64,000 nucleotides of DNA from Leeuwenhoekiella sp. GTDB taxonomy: Bacteria > Bacteroidota > Bacteroidia > Flavobacteriales > Flavobacteriaceae. The stretch spans positions 124,001 through 188,000 of the forward strand of contig PAPI01000004.1 of assembly GCA_002708845.1 (NCBI GenBank). The letters are read 5' to 3'. How positions within the stretch are numbered: position 1 is the first letter of the stretch; each line of letters begins with the position of its first letter. The translations under genes and the position numbers were made by a program. Below, piece by piece: positions 6,999-15,900 of this stretch. The notes under the pieces were generated by a model, which saw nothing but the letters and a program-made list of their open reading frames with translations, was not told the DNA's origin and searched no databases.

Positions 6999-9542
6999 TT
7001 GCAGACTTCGCTACAAAAAATACTTCTCGTCACGCTACTCCTTGCTGTTATGGCAGGTTGTTCCCGTAAGAAAGATAAATTTCTAAGTAGAAATTTTCAT
7101 GCAATTACTGCTGAGTACAACACGTTGTTCAACGGAAGGCAGGCTTTTGAGCAGGGGCGTGACGCGCTTATTGAAAGTTATCAGGATAATTTTTGGGAGA
7201 TCTTACCGGTAGAACGCTTAGACTCCCCAGATTTTATACCGCTTCCCGGCGATGCGGTCGATCCCAGTTTTGAGCGTGCTGAAGAGAAAGCCATTAAAGC
7301 CATACAAAAACACAGTATGGAAATTGACGGCACCGAGCGTAATCCTCAAATTGACGAGGCTTTTATGCTACTGGGTAAAGCGCGTTATTATGATTTACGC
7401 TACGTAAGGGCATTGGAGGCGTTTAATTATATTCTTGGTTATTATCCCGCCAGTAACACTATTGCCCAGGCCAAAATCTGGAAGGCCAAAACAAACCTGC
7501 GTCTCAACAACACCAAAATCGCGATTGAAAGCCTGCATAATCTTCTTGACAAGGAGGATGCGCTTGATCGCCAGGATTTTGCCGATGCTTCTGCGATGCT
7601 GGCACAGGGTTATATCGAAGAAAATCGACTTGATAGTGCCCTGGTTTACATTGAAAAAGCAGCTTTTTTAACCCGTAAAAATGAAGAGAAAGGCCGCTAT
7701 TATTTCATAAAAGGACAATTGTACGATCGCGTGGGGCAGCCGCTTTTGGCTAACGCCAATTATGACAAGGTGATTAACCTAAATCGTAAATCCCCACGGC
7801 GATACATGATTAATGCGTTTGTAAATAAGCTACGTAATTTTGATTATGAAGCTCAGGATCCACAACTGGCGTTTGATTTGCTTACCGATCTTGAAGAAAA
7901 CCGCGAAAATCGTCCGTATCTGGATATTATTCAGCATCAGTTTGCAGAGTTTTACCTCAATGTAGGGCAGCAGGATTCTGCGGTTTCTTATTTCAATAAA
8001 TCCATCAGATCAAACAGCCCCGATAAATACCTGACCTCGCGTAATTACCTGAGCCTGGGGGATCTCAATTTTGACAATTCAGAATACCTGATTGCGGGAG
8101 CGTACTACGACAGTACGCTCAACTTTGTACCCGAAAAATCTCGGGAATTCCGTCGTATAAGTAAGAAACGGGAGAATCTTGATGATGTAATTCTATACGA
8201 AGGAATCGCTACACGCAACGACAGTATTTTAAACCTGGTGCGTATGAGCGATGCCGAGCGCACAGCTTATTTTGAAGCTTATATTCAAGGGCTTAGGGAG
8301 GAACGTGCCAAAGACTCTATAGCCGCAGCAATTGCTGAGGAAACACTGGCAAATAATGAATTTTTTGTTCCGGAAAAAGGTGGTCCGGCAGAGAGAGGTG
8401 GTTTTTATTTTTACAATCCAACGCAGGTTGCGCAGGGAAAGCTCGACTTTAAAAATCGTTGGGGATCAAGGCCTAACGAAGATTACTGGCGTATTTCAAA
8501 CAGGCAGGGTATGTTGCCTGAAGAAGAAGCTATTGCTACACAGGAAAGTCAACAGGAATTGGTAGAGGATGAGTTGTTTGACGTAGAATCATACACCAGT
8601 AAAATTCCTACTGTCCCGGCTGCAATAGACAGTATTAAAACCGAACGGAATTTTGCATACTACCAGTTGGGACTGATTTATAAAGAGAAACTGCGTGAAC
8701 CGGACCTGGCCATACAACGGCTTGAGAATTTGCTTGCCAGCAATCCTGAAGAGCGCTTAGTTCTGCCCGCCAAGTACAATCTGTATCAGCTTTATGAGGC
8801 AGAAGGCGATACATTTAATAGTGATAAATATAAGTTTGATATTCTTCAAAATTATGGAGATACGCGCTATGCCAGTATAATTAAAAATCCAAATAAAACC
8901 CTTGAGCAGGACGCATCAGGACCTGAGGCGGTTTACAACAATTTGTATAAGCAATACGAAAATCAGGAATATGAGATCGTGATCGCAAAAGCTCAGGATT
9001 ACATAGATGAATTTGCAGGTGATGATTTTGTGCCAAAATTTGAATTGCTCAAAGCCTTAGCTACCGGCAAACTCAAAGGTTATGAGGCTTATGAAGAGGC
9101 GCTGAATTATGTCGCACTCAATTATCCCAATCAGGAGGAAGGAAAACAAGCCAAAGAATTGGTCGAAAAAGGATTACCCGCCGTTAAAAGCAGCACTTTT
9201 ATATCTGATGCAGAAGCTTTCAGTTTTAAATTGTTGTATCCGTATGCTAAAGGCAATCATCTGGAGACCCTTAAGCTTAAAGACTCTACGCAAGCTTTTC
9301 TGAGCCGTCAATCTCGTAAAGACTTGAGCGTTTCGTTAGATGTTTATGATAAAAGCACTGAGTTTCTGGTACTGCACGGATTTGTATCTGTCGCAGAAGC
9401 CTTAATTTTTTCTGAAACTTTAAACCGGGAAAAACTCATTTCGTTAAAAGAAGAAGAACCGGTTATTATAAATTCGCAAAATTACCGAACCATTCAAATA
9501 CACAAGAATTTGCAAGCCTATACTAATGTAGAGACTAACTGA
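6999..9542 (+). CDS. porW: Type IX secretion / gliding motility lipoprotein PorW (SprE)
   Basis: A very long periplasmic lipoprotein made of TPR-like helical repeats, needed for type IX protein secretion and gliding in Bacteroidetes. The N-terminus reads LLVTLLLAVMAGCSRKK, a lipobox with Cys about 33 residues from the upstream possible start at 6960. I prefer the TTG at 6999, which leaves a normal short signal peptide and lies downstream of the -7 promoter element. After the Cys come the family marks FLSRNFHAITAEYNTLFNG and then TPR arrays over most of the remaining ~800 residues (for example around residues 100-330 and 520-720). The total length matches SprE/PorW. It overlaps the bactofilin start by one base (TGATG). 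The start choice is the weakest part of the call. Confidence 0.85.
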   Translation: MQTSLQKILLVTLLLAVMAGCSRKKDKFLSRNFHAITAEYNTLFNGRQAFEQGRDALIESYQDNFWEILPVERLDSPDFIPLPGDAVDPSFERAEEKAIKAIQKHSMEIDGTERNPQIDEAFMLLGKARYYDLRYVRALEAFNYILGYYPASNTIAQAKIWKAKTNLRLNNTKIAIESLHNLLDKEDALDRQDFADASAMLAQGYIEENRLDSALVYIEKAAFLTRKNEEKGRYYFIKGQLYDRVGQPLLANANYDKVINLNRKSPRRYMINAFVNKLRNFDYEAQDPQLAFDLLTDLEENRENRPYLDIIQHQFAEFYLNVGQQDSAVSYFNKSIRSNSPDKYLTSRNYLSLGDLNFDNSEYLIAGAYYDSTLNFVPEKSREFRRISKKRENLDDVILYEGIATRNDSILNLVRMSDAERTAYFEAYIQGLREERAKDSIAAAIAEETLANNEFFVPEKGGPAERGGFYFYNPTQVAQGKLDFKNRWGSRPNEDYWRISNRQGMLPEEEAIATQESQQELVEDELFDVESYTSKIPTVPAAIDSIKTERNFAYYQLGLIYKEKLREPDLAIQRLENLLASNPEERLVLPAKYNLYQLYEAEGDTFNSDKYKFDILQNYGDTRYASIIKNPNKTLEQDASGPEAVYNNLYKQYENQEYEIVIAKAQDYIDEFAGDDFVPKFELLKALATGKLKGYEAYEEALNYVALNYPNQEEGKQAKELVEKGLPAVKSSTFISDAEAFSFKLLYPYAKGNHLETLKLKDSTQAFLSRQSRKDLSVSLDVYDKSTEFLVLHGFVSVAEALIFSETLNREKLISLKEEEPVIINSQNYRTIQIHKNLQAYTNVETN

Positions 9543-9946
9543 TGAGAAAAGATAAAGTAAGAAAAGAATTCGAAGACGGAAGTAAGCAAAACAGAATCAG
9601 TAAAGGAACATCGATTACTGGCGATATCAAATCTGAAGGTGATTTCAGAATTGATGGTACCCTTGAAGGAAAAATGGAAAGTAGCGGTAAAGTAGTTATC
9701 GGGAAAGACGGCAAACTCAAGGGAACTCTGGTCTGTAAAGAAGCCGATTTAGAGGGTGTGGTTGATGGCACGCTTAGCATCGAGGGCCTTTTAAATTTAA
9801 GAAGCTCTGCGGTGGTAAAGGGTGAAGTAAGTACTGGCAGACTTTCGGTAGAGCCCGGAGCCGATTTTAATGCCACCTGCGCAATGGGAACCTCAGTCAA
9901 GAACGAATCAGAAGATGTCAAAAAAGAAGCCGGAAAATCCGCTTAA
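9542..9946 (+). CDS. Bactofilin family polymer-forming protein
   Basis: A 134-residue bactofilin: a short disordered N-terminus, then a right-handed beta-helix core of glycine-spaced strands (FRIDGTLEGKMESSGKVVIG near 37-56, DLEGVVDGTLSIEGLLNL near 69-86), then a charged Lys/Glu tail. Bactofilins self-assemble into membrane-associated filaments that place envelope enzymes. The ATG overlaps the porW stop by one base and the tail overlaps the start of atpZ by 32 bases, so it joins the secretion gene and the ATP synthase genes in one tight unit. Confidence 0.87.
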   Translation: MRKDKVRKEFEDGSKQNRISKGTSITGDIKSEGDFRIDGTLEGKMESSGKVVIGKDGKLKGTLVCKEADLEGVVDGTLSIEGLLNLRSSAVVKGEVSTGRLSVEPGADFNATCAMGTSVKNESEDVKKEAGKSA

Positions 9947-10130
9947 AAGTTGGGTTCAATTTTCTACTATTGCCCTGCAAATGGGCGGAACCATTTTTAT
10001 GGGGAATCTGCTGGGATCATGGCTTGACGAAAAGTTTGAAACCACCTGGCTGGAACCTGCTATAACCCTAGCTGCTGTATTTTTGTCAATGTACATTGTG
10101 ATCAGGGCAGTTAATCAATTTAACAAGTAA
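9915..10130 (+). CDS. AtpZ/AtpI family ATP synthase-associated membrane protein
   Basis: A 71-residue protein with two transmembrane helices, around residues 15-35 and 44-62 (MGGTIFMGNLLGSWLDEKF between them). This is the AtpZ / AtpI short family found ahead of F0F1 ATP synthase genes, thought to help with c-ring assembly or Mg2+/Ca2+ entry. I chose the ATG at 9915, giving MSKKKPENP, because the upstream in-frame start lies deep in bactofilin. It overlaps bactofilin by 32 bases and the next gene by one base (TAATG). Confidence 0.83.
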   Translation: MSKKKPENPLKSWVQFSTIALQMGGTIFMGNLLGSWLDEKFETTWLEPAITLAAVFLSMYIVIRAVNQFNK

Positions 10131-10531
10131 TGCTTATAAAGCGCCTGGCATCTTATGTGCTTATTGCCGTTGTTCTGTTTATCACCTTCTACTTTTTGCA
10201 CGGGTATGTCGTGCAAAAAGTCGGGGCAATACATCCCTTCTCATTGTTTGAGGTATATGTATTCAACTTTTTATTTTCAATAATCACGGTAGTGATTTTT
10301 GATTTGCTGGCAACCTACACTATCCGATTTAAAGATCAACTTGGGTTTTTGTATCTGGCTACTATGATTGCCAAAATAGGATTGTTCTGTATTGTTTTTA
10401 AGGAGAGCCTTTTTGCCGGTGTGCCACTTACGAAAGGGGACAGCCTTAGTTTGCTGATTCCCATATTCCTGTATTTGTTTTACGAGGTATATATTCTTGC
10501 CAAAATCCTTAACCGAAAGCCTTCAATTTAA
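10130..10531 (+). CDS. DUF6168-type membrane protein in the AtpI position
   Basis: A 133-residue protein with four predicted transmembrane helices (about 5-25, 43-65, 73-92 and 108-127). Position and topology match the classical AtpI/UncI slot of ATP synthase operons; by memory the sequence fits the flavobacterial family DUF6168. The role is unproven, possibly as an assembly aid for the membrane sector. It starts within the stop of the preceding gene and is followed by a hairpin and a promoter element before atpB. Confidence 0.65.
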   Translation: MLIKRLASYVLIAVVLFITFYFLHGYVVQKVGAIHPFSLFEVYVFNFLFSIITVVIFDLLATYTIRFKDQLGFLYLATMIAKIGLFCIVFKESLFAGVPLTKGDSLSLLIPIFLYLFYEVYILAKILNRKPSI

Positions 10532-10533
10532 TT

Positions 10534-10562
10534 TTATTCAAAAGAATTCGTATTCTGAATAA
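10534..10562. promoter_or_regulatory. Inverted repeat just upstream of atpB
   Basis: TTATTCA (10534-10540) pairs with TGAATAA (10556-10562), and an inner GAAT/ATTC stem continues the dyad. It covers the expected -33 region of the promoter whose -7 element is at 10569-10576, so it could be an operator or an RNA processing hairpin. No T run follows it. Confidence 0.35.
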
Positions 10563-10568
10563 AATGCT

Positions 10569-10576
10569 TAGTTTTG
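10569..10576 (+). promoter_or_regulatory. Bacteroidetes -7 promoter element upstream of atpB
   Basis: TAGTTTTG matches TAnnTTTG and lies 38 bases before the atpB ATG at 10615. It suggests that the ATP synthase genes can be transcribed separately from porW and bactofilin. Confidence 0.45.
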
Positions 10577-10614
10577 CAACAAATTTTAGGAAGCCCTATT
10601 TTGAATTTAACATA

Positions 10615-11808
10615 ATGAAGATAGCCAGATTATCTGTCAAATTTTTAGTTGTTTTAACAGTCCTTTTTTCGTTAAACAGCGCTTTTGCGCAAGAGCACGC
10701 AGTTGCAGCCTCAAATGATGAAGGTCCTGTGAATACCAATCAGGAAATCAACGACTACATTCAGCATCACATTAAAGATTCTCACGACTTTCATTTGTAT
10801 TCGTATACAGATGCGGCAGGGGAGCGTCATCACGTAGGATTTCCACTTCCGGTAATTCTGTGGGCAAGTAACGGGCCGGTAGCCTTTATGTCTTCTGCAT
10901 TTCACCATGATGTTAATGGAGAGGTGGTTGTAGAAGCTGGTGGATCACGTTTTGTGAACCTGCACGATAAAATATATGAATTAGAAAACGGTGCTGACGA
11001 GCTGGTCATGGGAGCAGACGGTCATCATCCTGAAAATGCATCAAAACCTTTAGATTTTTCAATCTCAAAAAGTGTTTTTGGAATTTTAATAATTGGGTTA
11101 TTGATGTTATTCTGGTTCTCTTCACTGGCCAGACAATACAAAAAGAAAAACATACCCACCGGTTTTGGGCGTGTGCTTGAGCCTTTGGTGATTTATGTGC
11201 GTGATGAAATCGCTAAGCCAAACATCGGTGATAAGTACCGAAAGTTTACAGGATATTTATTAACGGTATTCTTTTTTATCTGGATTTCAAACTTACTGGG
11301 CTTAACTCCATTTGGTTTCAATATTACGGGTCAGATTGCGGTAACGGCAGCATTGGCAATTTTCACGTTGATCATTTATACCTTTAGTGGTACTAAAGAT
11401 TACTGGATGCACATGCTATGGATGCCTGGTGTACCGGTTCTTATACGTCCTGTTTTGGCAATTATCGAATTGGCAGGAGCCTTTTTAATCAAGCCGTTTT
11501 CACTTTTAGTTCGACTTTTTGCGAATATTTCTGCAGGTCACATTGTGGTAATGAGTTTGATTGCAATTATGATCACGCTTAAAGGAGAGTTGACCCCATT
11601 TGGTTCGACAACCCTTTCGTTTATTTTATCTCTTTTTATCACGCTTATCGAGGTGCTGGTTGCATTTCTACAGGCGTATATTTTCACGATGCTTTCGGCA
11701 CTGTTTATTGGTATGGCTGTAGCAGATCATGTGCACGATGAACATTTACACGATGCTCAGGGTCATGATATCGAAGATACCGAGGCGTCAAGAAGAGAAT
11801 TTATTTAA
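10615..11808 (+). CDS. atpB: F0F1 ATP synthase subunit A
   Basis: The proton-channel subunit a of ATP synthase, 397 residues from the ATG at 10615. I chose this start because it gives the signal peptide MKIARLSVKFLVV...SAFA, while the upstream ATG at 10564 lies next to the -7 promoter element. A long periplasmic N-terminal region of about 130 residues, rich in His (HH pairs near QHHIKDSH and GHHPENAS), precedes the membrane part; such an extension is usual in Bacteroidetes. The membrane half carries the essential Arg in LLVRLFANISAGH and the final helices LVAFLQAYIFTMLSALFIGMA. The C-terminus is also His-rich (DHVHDEHLHDAQGHD). It works with subunit c to move protons. Confidence 0.95.
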   Translation: MKIARLSVKFLVVLTVLFSLNSAFAQEHAVAASNDEGPVNTNQEINDYIQHHIKDSHDFHLYSYTDAAGERHHVGFPLPVILWASNGPVAFMSSAFHHDVNGEVVVEAGGSRFVNLHDKIYELENGADELVMGADGHHPENASKPLDFSISKSVFGILIIGLLMLFWFSSLARQYKKKNIPTGFGRVLEPLVIYVRDEIAKPNIGDKYRKFTGYLLTVFFFIWISNLLGLTPFGFNITGQIAVTAALAIFTLIIYTFSGTKDYWMHMLWMPGVPVLIRPVLAIIELAGAFLIKPFSLLVRLFANISAGHIVVMSLIAIMITLKGELTPFGSTTLSFILSLFITLIEVLVAFLQAYIFTMLSALFIGMAVADHVHDEHLHDAQGHDIEDTEASRREFI

Positions 11809-11843
11809 GAATTTTTGTTTAATTATTTATATATACTTTAATT

Positions 11844-12071
11844 ATGGCTTTAGCTATTGTACAAGAAGAGATGATCTCTTGGGTACCTAACCTAGTAGGT
11901 GCAGGTTTAATCGTAATCGGTGCTGGTATTGGTCTTGGTAAAATTGGTGGAAGCGCGATGGAAGGTATCGCTCGTCAACCAGAAGCAACCGGAAAAATCC
12001 AGACTGCGATGATTATCATTGCTGCACTTTTAGAAGGTCTTGCATTTGGTGCACTTTTCTTAGGAAAGTAA
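11844..12071 (+). CDS. atpE: F0F1 ATP synthase subunit C
   Basis: A 75-residue c-ring subunit: two transmembrane helices joined by the polar loop GIARQPEAT, with the ion-binding Glu in helix 2 (AALLEGLAFG, about residue 64). The N-terminus MALAIVQEEMISW is short. The residues around the Glu (no obvious Gln/Ser/Thr Na+ ligands in helix 1) look like those of proton-driven rings, which is inference. It lies 35 bases after atpB and is followed by a 121-base spacer with two hairpins. Confidence 0.95.
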   Translation: MALAIVQEEMISWVPNLVGAGLIVIGAGIGLGKIGGSAMEGIARQPEATGKIQTAMIIIAALLEGLAFGALFLGK

Positions 12072-12100
12072 TCCACGGGATTAAAAACAAAACTTGGGTG

Positions 12101-12167
12101 CCTGTAACGGTTGGTTACAGGACCTGAGTTTAAAAATTGCCGCGAGGTATGCCTGTAACGGGCAATT
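12101..12167 (+). promoter_or_regulatory. Paired hairpins in the atpE-atpF spacer
   Basis: Hairpin 1 is CCTGTAAC (12101-12108) with GTTACAGG (12114-12121). Hairpin 2 is AATTGCC (12135-12141) with GGCAATT (12161-12167). The ten-base string CCTGTAACGG occurs in both (12101-12110 and 12152-12161), so alternative pairing between the two is possible. Hairpins after atpE are a known means of raising c-subunit yield in other bacteria. Confidence 0.55.
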
Positions 12168-12192
12168 AAACAAACAAAAATACGATCAGAAT

Positions 12193-12693
12193 ATGGATCA
12201 GTTATTAAATGATTTTTCTATAGGCTTATTCATCATGCAAACTGTGATTTTGCTGGTGTTGATTTTCTTAATTGTGAAATTTGCCTGGAAACCTATACTT
12301 AACTCGCTTAATGAGCGCGAAGAGGGTATTGAAAATGCACTTGAGGAAGCCGAAAAAGCACGTTTGGAGATGAAAAATCTTCAAGCCGACAATGAAAAGG
12401 CTTTGCAAGAGGCTCGTGCTGAGCGAGACACTATGATCAAAGAAGCCCGTGAAATTCGTGCTAAAATGATCGCAGAGGCTGAAGAAGATGCAAAAGCTCA
12501 GGCAAACAAGATCATCAAACAGGCTCAGGAAGCTATCGAAGCTGAAAAGCGTACTGCAGTAGCAGAGCTTAAAAGTCAGGTAGCCGAATTATCACTTGAG
12601 ATCGCTGAAAAAGTAGTTAAAGACGAACTTTCAGATAAAAAGAAACAAATGCAGTATGTTGACAAAATGCTGCAAGACGCCACCCTTAACTAA
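12193..12693 (+). CDS. atpF: F0F1 ATP synthase subunit B
   Basis: The peripheral stalk subunit b, 166 residues from the ATG at 12193. The start is chosen because the upstream reading frame runs through the hairpin spacer and would add 33 unconserved residues. A single transmembrane helix (about residues 9-29, SIGLFIMQTVILLVLIFLIV) is followed by KFAWKPILNSLNERE and a long charged coiled coil to the end, as in all b subunits. It dimerises and connects subunit a to the delta/alpha head. Confidence 0.93.
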   Translation: MDQLLNDFSIGLFIMQTVILLVLIFLIVKFAWKPILNSLNEREEGIENALEEAEKARLEMKNLQADNEKALQEARAERDTMIKEAREIRAKMIAEAEEDAKAQANKIIKQAQEAIEAEKRTAVAELKSQVAELSLEIAEKVVKDELSDKKKQMQYVDKMLQDATLN

Positions 12694-12706
12694 TTAAAAA
12701 CAGTTC

Positions 12707-13246
12707 ATGGCATCAAGAGCAGCAATACGTTATGCAAAAGCCGTTTTAGACCAAAGCCAAGAAAAAGGTACGTCTGAGGTGGTTTTTGGTAATATGAAAT
12801 CAATACAGGGTACACTGATTGCCAGCAGAGAGTTGCGCAATGTTTTGAGCAGCCCTGTTATTAAGCCCGAAGACAAGCGTGCCTCTTTAAAAGAAATTTT
12901 TAAAGGATACGATCCCACGGTCACCAGTCTTATTGACCTATTGGTAGATAAAAAGCGAAGCGCTTTATTGGGTGATGTGGCCGCTGCATATTTAAGATTG
13001 TACAATGAGTCTAAAGGTATTGTTGAGGCTCACGTAACCACAGCAGTTGATCTAGACAAAGCTTTAGAAGACAAAATACTTGCTAAGGTTAAAGAATTGA
13101 CGAGCAGTAAAGAGGTAACTCTTGAGCATCATATTGATCCCTCAATAATTGGTGGATTCGTACTTCGTATAGGAGATATACAATACGATGCGAGTGCTTC
13201 AAATCAACTTGACCGAGTACATAAAGAATTTAGTAAACGTTTATAA
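12707..13246 (+). CDS. atpH: F0F1 ATP synthase subunit delta
   Basis: A 179-residue OSCP/delta subunit that attaches the stalk to the F1 head. It starts MASRAAIRYAKAVLDQSQEKG, the family's first helix; the C-terminal part holds the beta-strand region VTLEHHIDPSIIGGFVLRIGD, containing the conserved IIGG. The length is typical. It sits between atpF and atpA in the standard order, 13 bases after atpF. Confidence 0.95.
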   Translation: MASRAAIRYAKAVLDQSQEKGTSEVVFGNMKSIQGTLIASRELRNVLSSPVIKPEDKRASLKEIFKGYDPTVTSLIDLLVDKKRSALLGDVAAAYLRLYNESKGIVEAHVTTAVDLDKALEDKILAKVKELTSSKEVTLEHHIDPSIIGGFVLRIGDIQYDASASNQLDRVHKEFSKRL

Positions 13247-13295
13247 TTACAACTGAGTCATGGTTAATCTGTGACTTGCTTAGACATCAAATAAA

Positions 13296-14876
13296 ATGGC
13301 AGAAGTAAAACCAGCTGAAGTTTCAACAATATTAAAGAAACAGCTTTCAGGCTTTGAAGCATCGGCTTCTTTAAACGAAGTAGGGACAGTACTTACCGTA
13401 GGTGATGGTATTGCCCGTGTGTATGGGCTTTCTAACGCTCAATATGGCGAACTTGTAGAGTTTGACGGTGGGCTTGAAGGTATTGTACTTAACCTTGAAG
13501 AAGACAACGTAGGGGTTGTACTCTTAGGTCCTTCTAAAGAAATTAAAGAGGGAGCTACCGTAAAACGTACCCAGCGTATCGCTTCAATCAACGTAGGTGA
13601 AGGTATTGTGGGCCGTGTGGTTAACACATTAGGTCAGCCTATAGATGGTAAAGGTGCTATTCAGGGCGAAACTTATGAAATGCCGCTAGAGCGTAAAGCT
13701 CCTGGGGTAATTTACCGTCAGCCGGTTAACGAGCCACTTCAAACAGGTATTAAATCAATCGACGCGATGATTCCGGTAGGTCGTGGACAGCGTGAGCTTG
13801 TGATTGGTGACCGTCAGACTGGTAAAACCACAGTTTGTATTGATACCATTTTGAACCAAAAAGAATTTTATGATGCAGGAGAGCCTGTTTATTGTATCTA
13901 CGTTGCTGTAGGTCAAAAGGCTTCAACGGTTGCGGGTATTGCCAGCGTTCTTGAAGAAAAAGGAGCATTAGCATATACCACTATTGTTGCTGCAAATGCA
14001 TCAGACCCTGCTCCTATGCAGGTATACGCTCCGTTTGCAGGTGCTGCTATTGGAGAATATTTTAGAGATACAGGTCGTCCTGCATTGATCATTTATGATG
14101 ATTTATCAAAACAGGCGGTAGCTTACCGTGAGGTATCACTTTTGCTACGTCGTCCACCGGGTCGTGAGGCATATCCTGGAGACGTTTTCTTCCTGCACTC
14201 GCGTTTATTAGAGCGTGCTGCAAAGGTTATTGCAGATGATGATATCGCTAAGAACATGAACGATCTCCCAGATAGCCTTAAACCTATCGTTAAAGGGGGC
14301 GGTTCATTAACTGCACTTCCTATCATTGAAACACAGGCGGGTGACGTTTCGGCGTATATCCCTACAAACGTAATTTCGATTACTGATGGTCAGATCTTCC
14401 TGGATGGTGACTTGTTCAACTCAGGTGTGCGTCCTGCGATTAACGTGGGTATTTCGGTATCACGTGTGGGTGGTTCTGCTCAGATTAAATCAATGAAAAA
14501 AGTAGCAGGTACGCTTAAGTTAGACCAGGCAGCTTTCCGTGAACTGGAAGCTTTCGCGAAGTTTGGTTCTGACCTTGATGCTGCAACCTTGAGCGTAATT
14601 GAAAAAGGTAAACGTAACGTAGAGATCTTAAAGCAGGCTGAGAATACACCATATACAGTTGAAGATCAGATTGCGATTATCTATGCAGGTTCAAAAAACC
14701 TGATGCGTAACGTACCTATCGATAAAGTAAAAGAATTTGAACGTGACTATTTAGAGTTTCTTAATGCGAAGCACAGAGACGTTTTAGATACACTTAAAGC
14801 AGGTAAATTAACTGATGAGGTTACTGATACCTTAACAAGTGTAGCAAACGACCTGTCTTCAAAATATAAGAAGTAG
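13296..14876 (+). CDS. atpA: F0F1 ATP synthase subunit alpha
   Basis: The 526-residue non-catalytic, nucleotide-binding subunit of F1. The N-terminal beta-barrel is followed by the nucleotide-binding domain with Walker [10 protein letters not shown] at 171-179, the [15 protein letters not shown] Walker B region and the [15 protein letters not shown] segment near 290. The length and all visible motifs are normal. The genes for beta and epsilon (atpD, atpC) are not in this window; in Bacteroidetes they are commonly placed elsewhere. Confidence 0.97.
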   Translation: MAEVKPAEVSTILKKQLSGFEASASLNEVGTVLTVGDGIARVYGLSNAQYGELVEFDGGLEGIVLNLEEDNVGVVLLGPSKEIKEGATVKRTQRIASINVGEGIVGRVVNTLGQPIDGKGAIQGETYEMPLERKAPGVIYRQPVNEPLQTGIKSIDAMIPVGRGQRELVIGDRQTGKTTVCIDTILNQKEFYDAGEPVYCIYVAVGQKASTVAGIASVLEEKGALAYTTIVAANASDPAPMQVYAPFAGAAIGEYFRDTGRPALIIYDDLSKQAVAYREVSLLLRRPPGREAYPGDVFFLHSRLLERAAKVIADDDIAKNMNDLPDSLKPIVKGGGSLTALPIIETQAGDVSAYIPTNVISITDGQIFLDGDLFNSGVRPAINVGISVSRVGGSAQIKSMKKVAGTLKLDQAAFRELEAFAKFGSDLDAATLSVIEKGKRNVEILKQAENTPYTVEDQIAIIYAGSKNLMRNVPIDKVKEFERDYLEFLNAKHRDVLDTLKAGKLTDEVTDTLTSVANDLSSKYKK

Positions 14877-14921
14877 TTTTTAGCTAAGGCAGTTCATAAT
14901 TCTTAATTTATAATTTAGATA

Positions 14922-15797
14922 ATGGCGAATTTAAAGGAAATACGTAACCGCATTTCATCAGTATCTTCTACGATGCAGATCACCAGTGCTATGAAAATGG
15001 TGTCTGCCGCAAAATTGAAGAAAGCTCAGGATGCGATTACTGCAATGCGACCGTATTCTGACAAGCTTACTGAGTTGCTACAAAACTTAAGTGCTTCACT
15101 TGAGGGAGATAGCGAAAGTAAATTTGCTGAAGAGCGCCCGGTGAAAAAAGTACTTGTGGTTGCAATCTCATCAAACCGCGGTCTTGCAGGTGCCTTTAAC
15201 TCAAATATCGTAAAGGAAGCTAAAAATATCGCTGAAAATGCCTATCCAGGTAAAGAAGTGCACTTTTTAACTATTGGTAAGAAGGCAAATGATATTTTAA
15301 AGAAAACGCACACCGTGATCTTTAATAACAATGCAGTGTACGATGAGCTTACTTTTGAAAATGTAGAAGAAATAGCCCAGCGAGTTATGGATTTGTTTAC
15401 TGACGGGACTTACGACAAGATCGAATTGGTTTACAACTCCTTTAAAAATGCCGCTACTCAAATTGTAATGCGGGAACAGTTTTTACCTATTGTTCCTTTA
15501 AAAGAGCAATTTGAAGGAGTAGCAACAGCTAATACAGGTGATTATATCTTTGAACCTTCAAAAGAGGAAATCGTAAAGCAATTAATACCTAAAGCATTAA
15601 AGACGCAATTCTTTAAGGGAATAAGAGATTCGGTTGCCAGTGAGCACGGTGCACGTATGACTGCAATGCATAAAGCAACAGATAATGCCACAGAATTGAG
15701 AGATCAGCTTAAGTTAACTTATAACAAGGCGAGACAGGCGGCCATTACAAACGAAATCCTTGAGATCGTGGGTGGTGCAGAAGCCCTTAACAATTAA
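14922..15797 (+). CDS. atpG: F0F1 ATP synthase subunit gamma
   Basis: The 291-residue rotor subunit. The N-terminal helix MANLKEIRNRISSVSSTMQITSAMKMVSAAKLKKAQ and the C-terminal helix ending ARQAAITNEILEIVGGAEAL form the coiled shaft, with the Rossmann-like middle including SSNRGLAGAFNSN. The length is normal. It ends the ATP synthase run and is followed by a clear terminator at 15816. Confidence 0.96.
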   Translation: MANLKEIRNRISSVSSTMQITSAMKMVSAAKLKKAQDAITAMRPYSDKLTELLQNLSASLEGDSESKFAEERPVKKVLVVAISSNRGLAGAFNSNIVKEAKNIAENAYPGKEVHFLTIGKKANDILKKTHTVIFNNNAVYDELTFENVEEIAQRVMDLFTDGTYDKIELVYNSFKNAATQIVMREQFLPIVPLKEQFEGVATANTGDYIFEPSKEEIVKQLIPKALKTQFFKGIRDSVASEHGARMTAMHKATDNATELRDQLKLTYNKARQAAITNEILEIVGGAEALNN

Positions 15798-15815
15798 GAG
15801 AATAATTTTTATCTT

Positions 15816-15843
15816 GAAGCCTCGCAATTAGCGGGGCTTTTTT
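15816..15843 (+). terminator. Terminator after atpG
   Basis: AAGCCTCGC (15816-15824) pairs with GCGGGGCTT (15830-15838), with one G-T pair, and runs into a T stretch to 15843. It closes the ATP synthase transcript. Confidence 0.85.
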
Positions 15844-15900
15844 GTTTAATTCCTATACCATAGCAAGAGGTTTCGCGTTTATTCAAAAAGATTTCCTGTA

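Noticed and set aside
10564-10614. Upstream ATG as the atpB start
   Set aside because: It directly precedes the -7 promoter element and would place 17 polar/aromatic residues before a good signal peptide.
12094-12192. Upstream start for atpF with 33 more residues
   Set aside because: The stretch is the hairpin spacer and codes for an unconserved peptide; the ATG at 12193 gives the normal b-subunit N-terminus.
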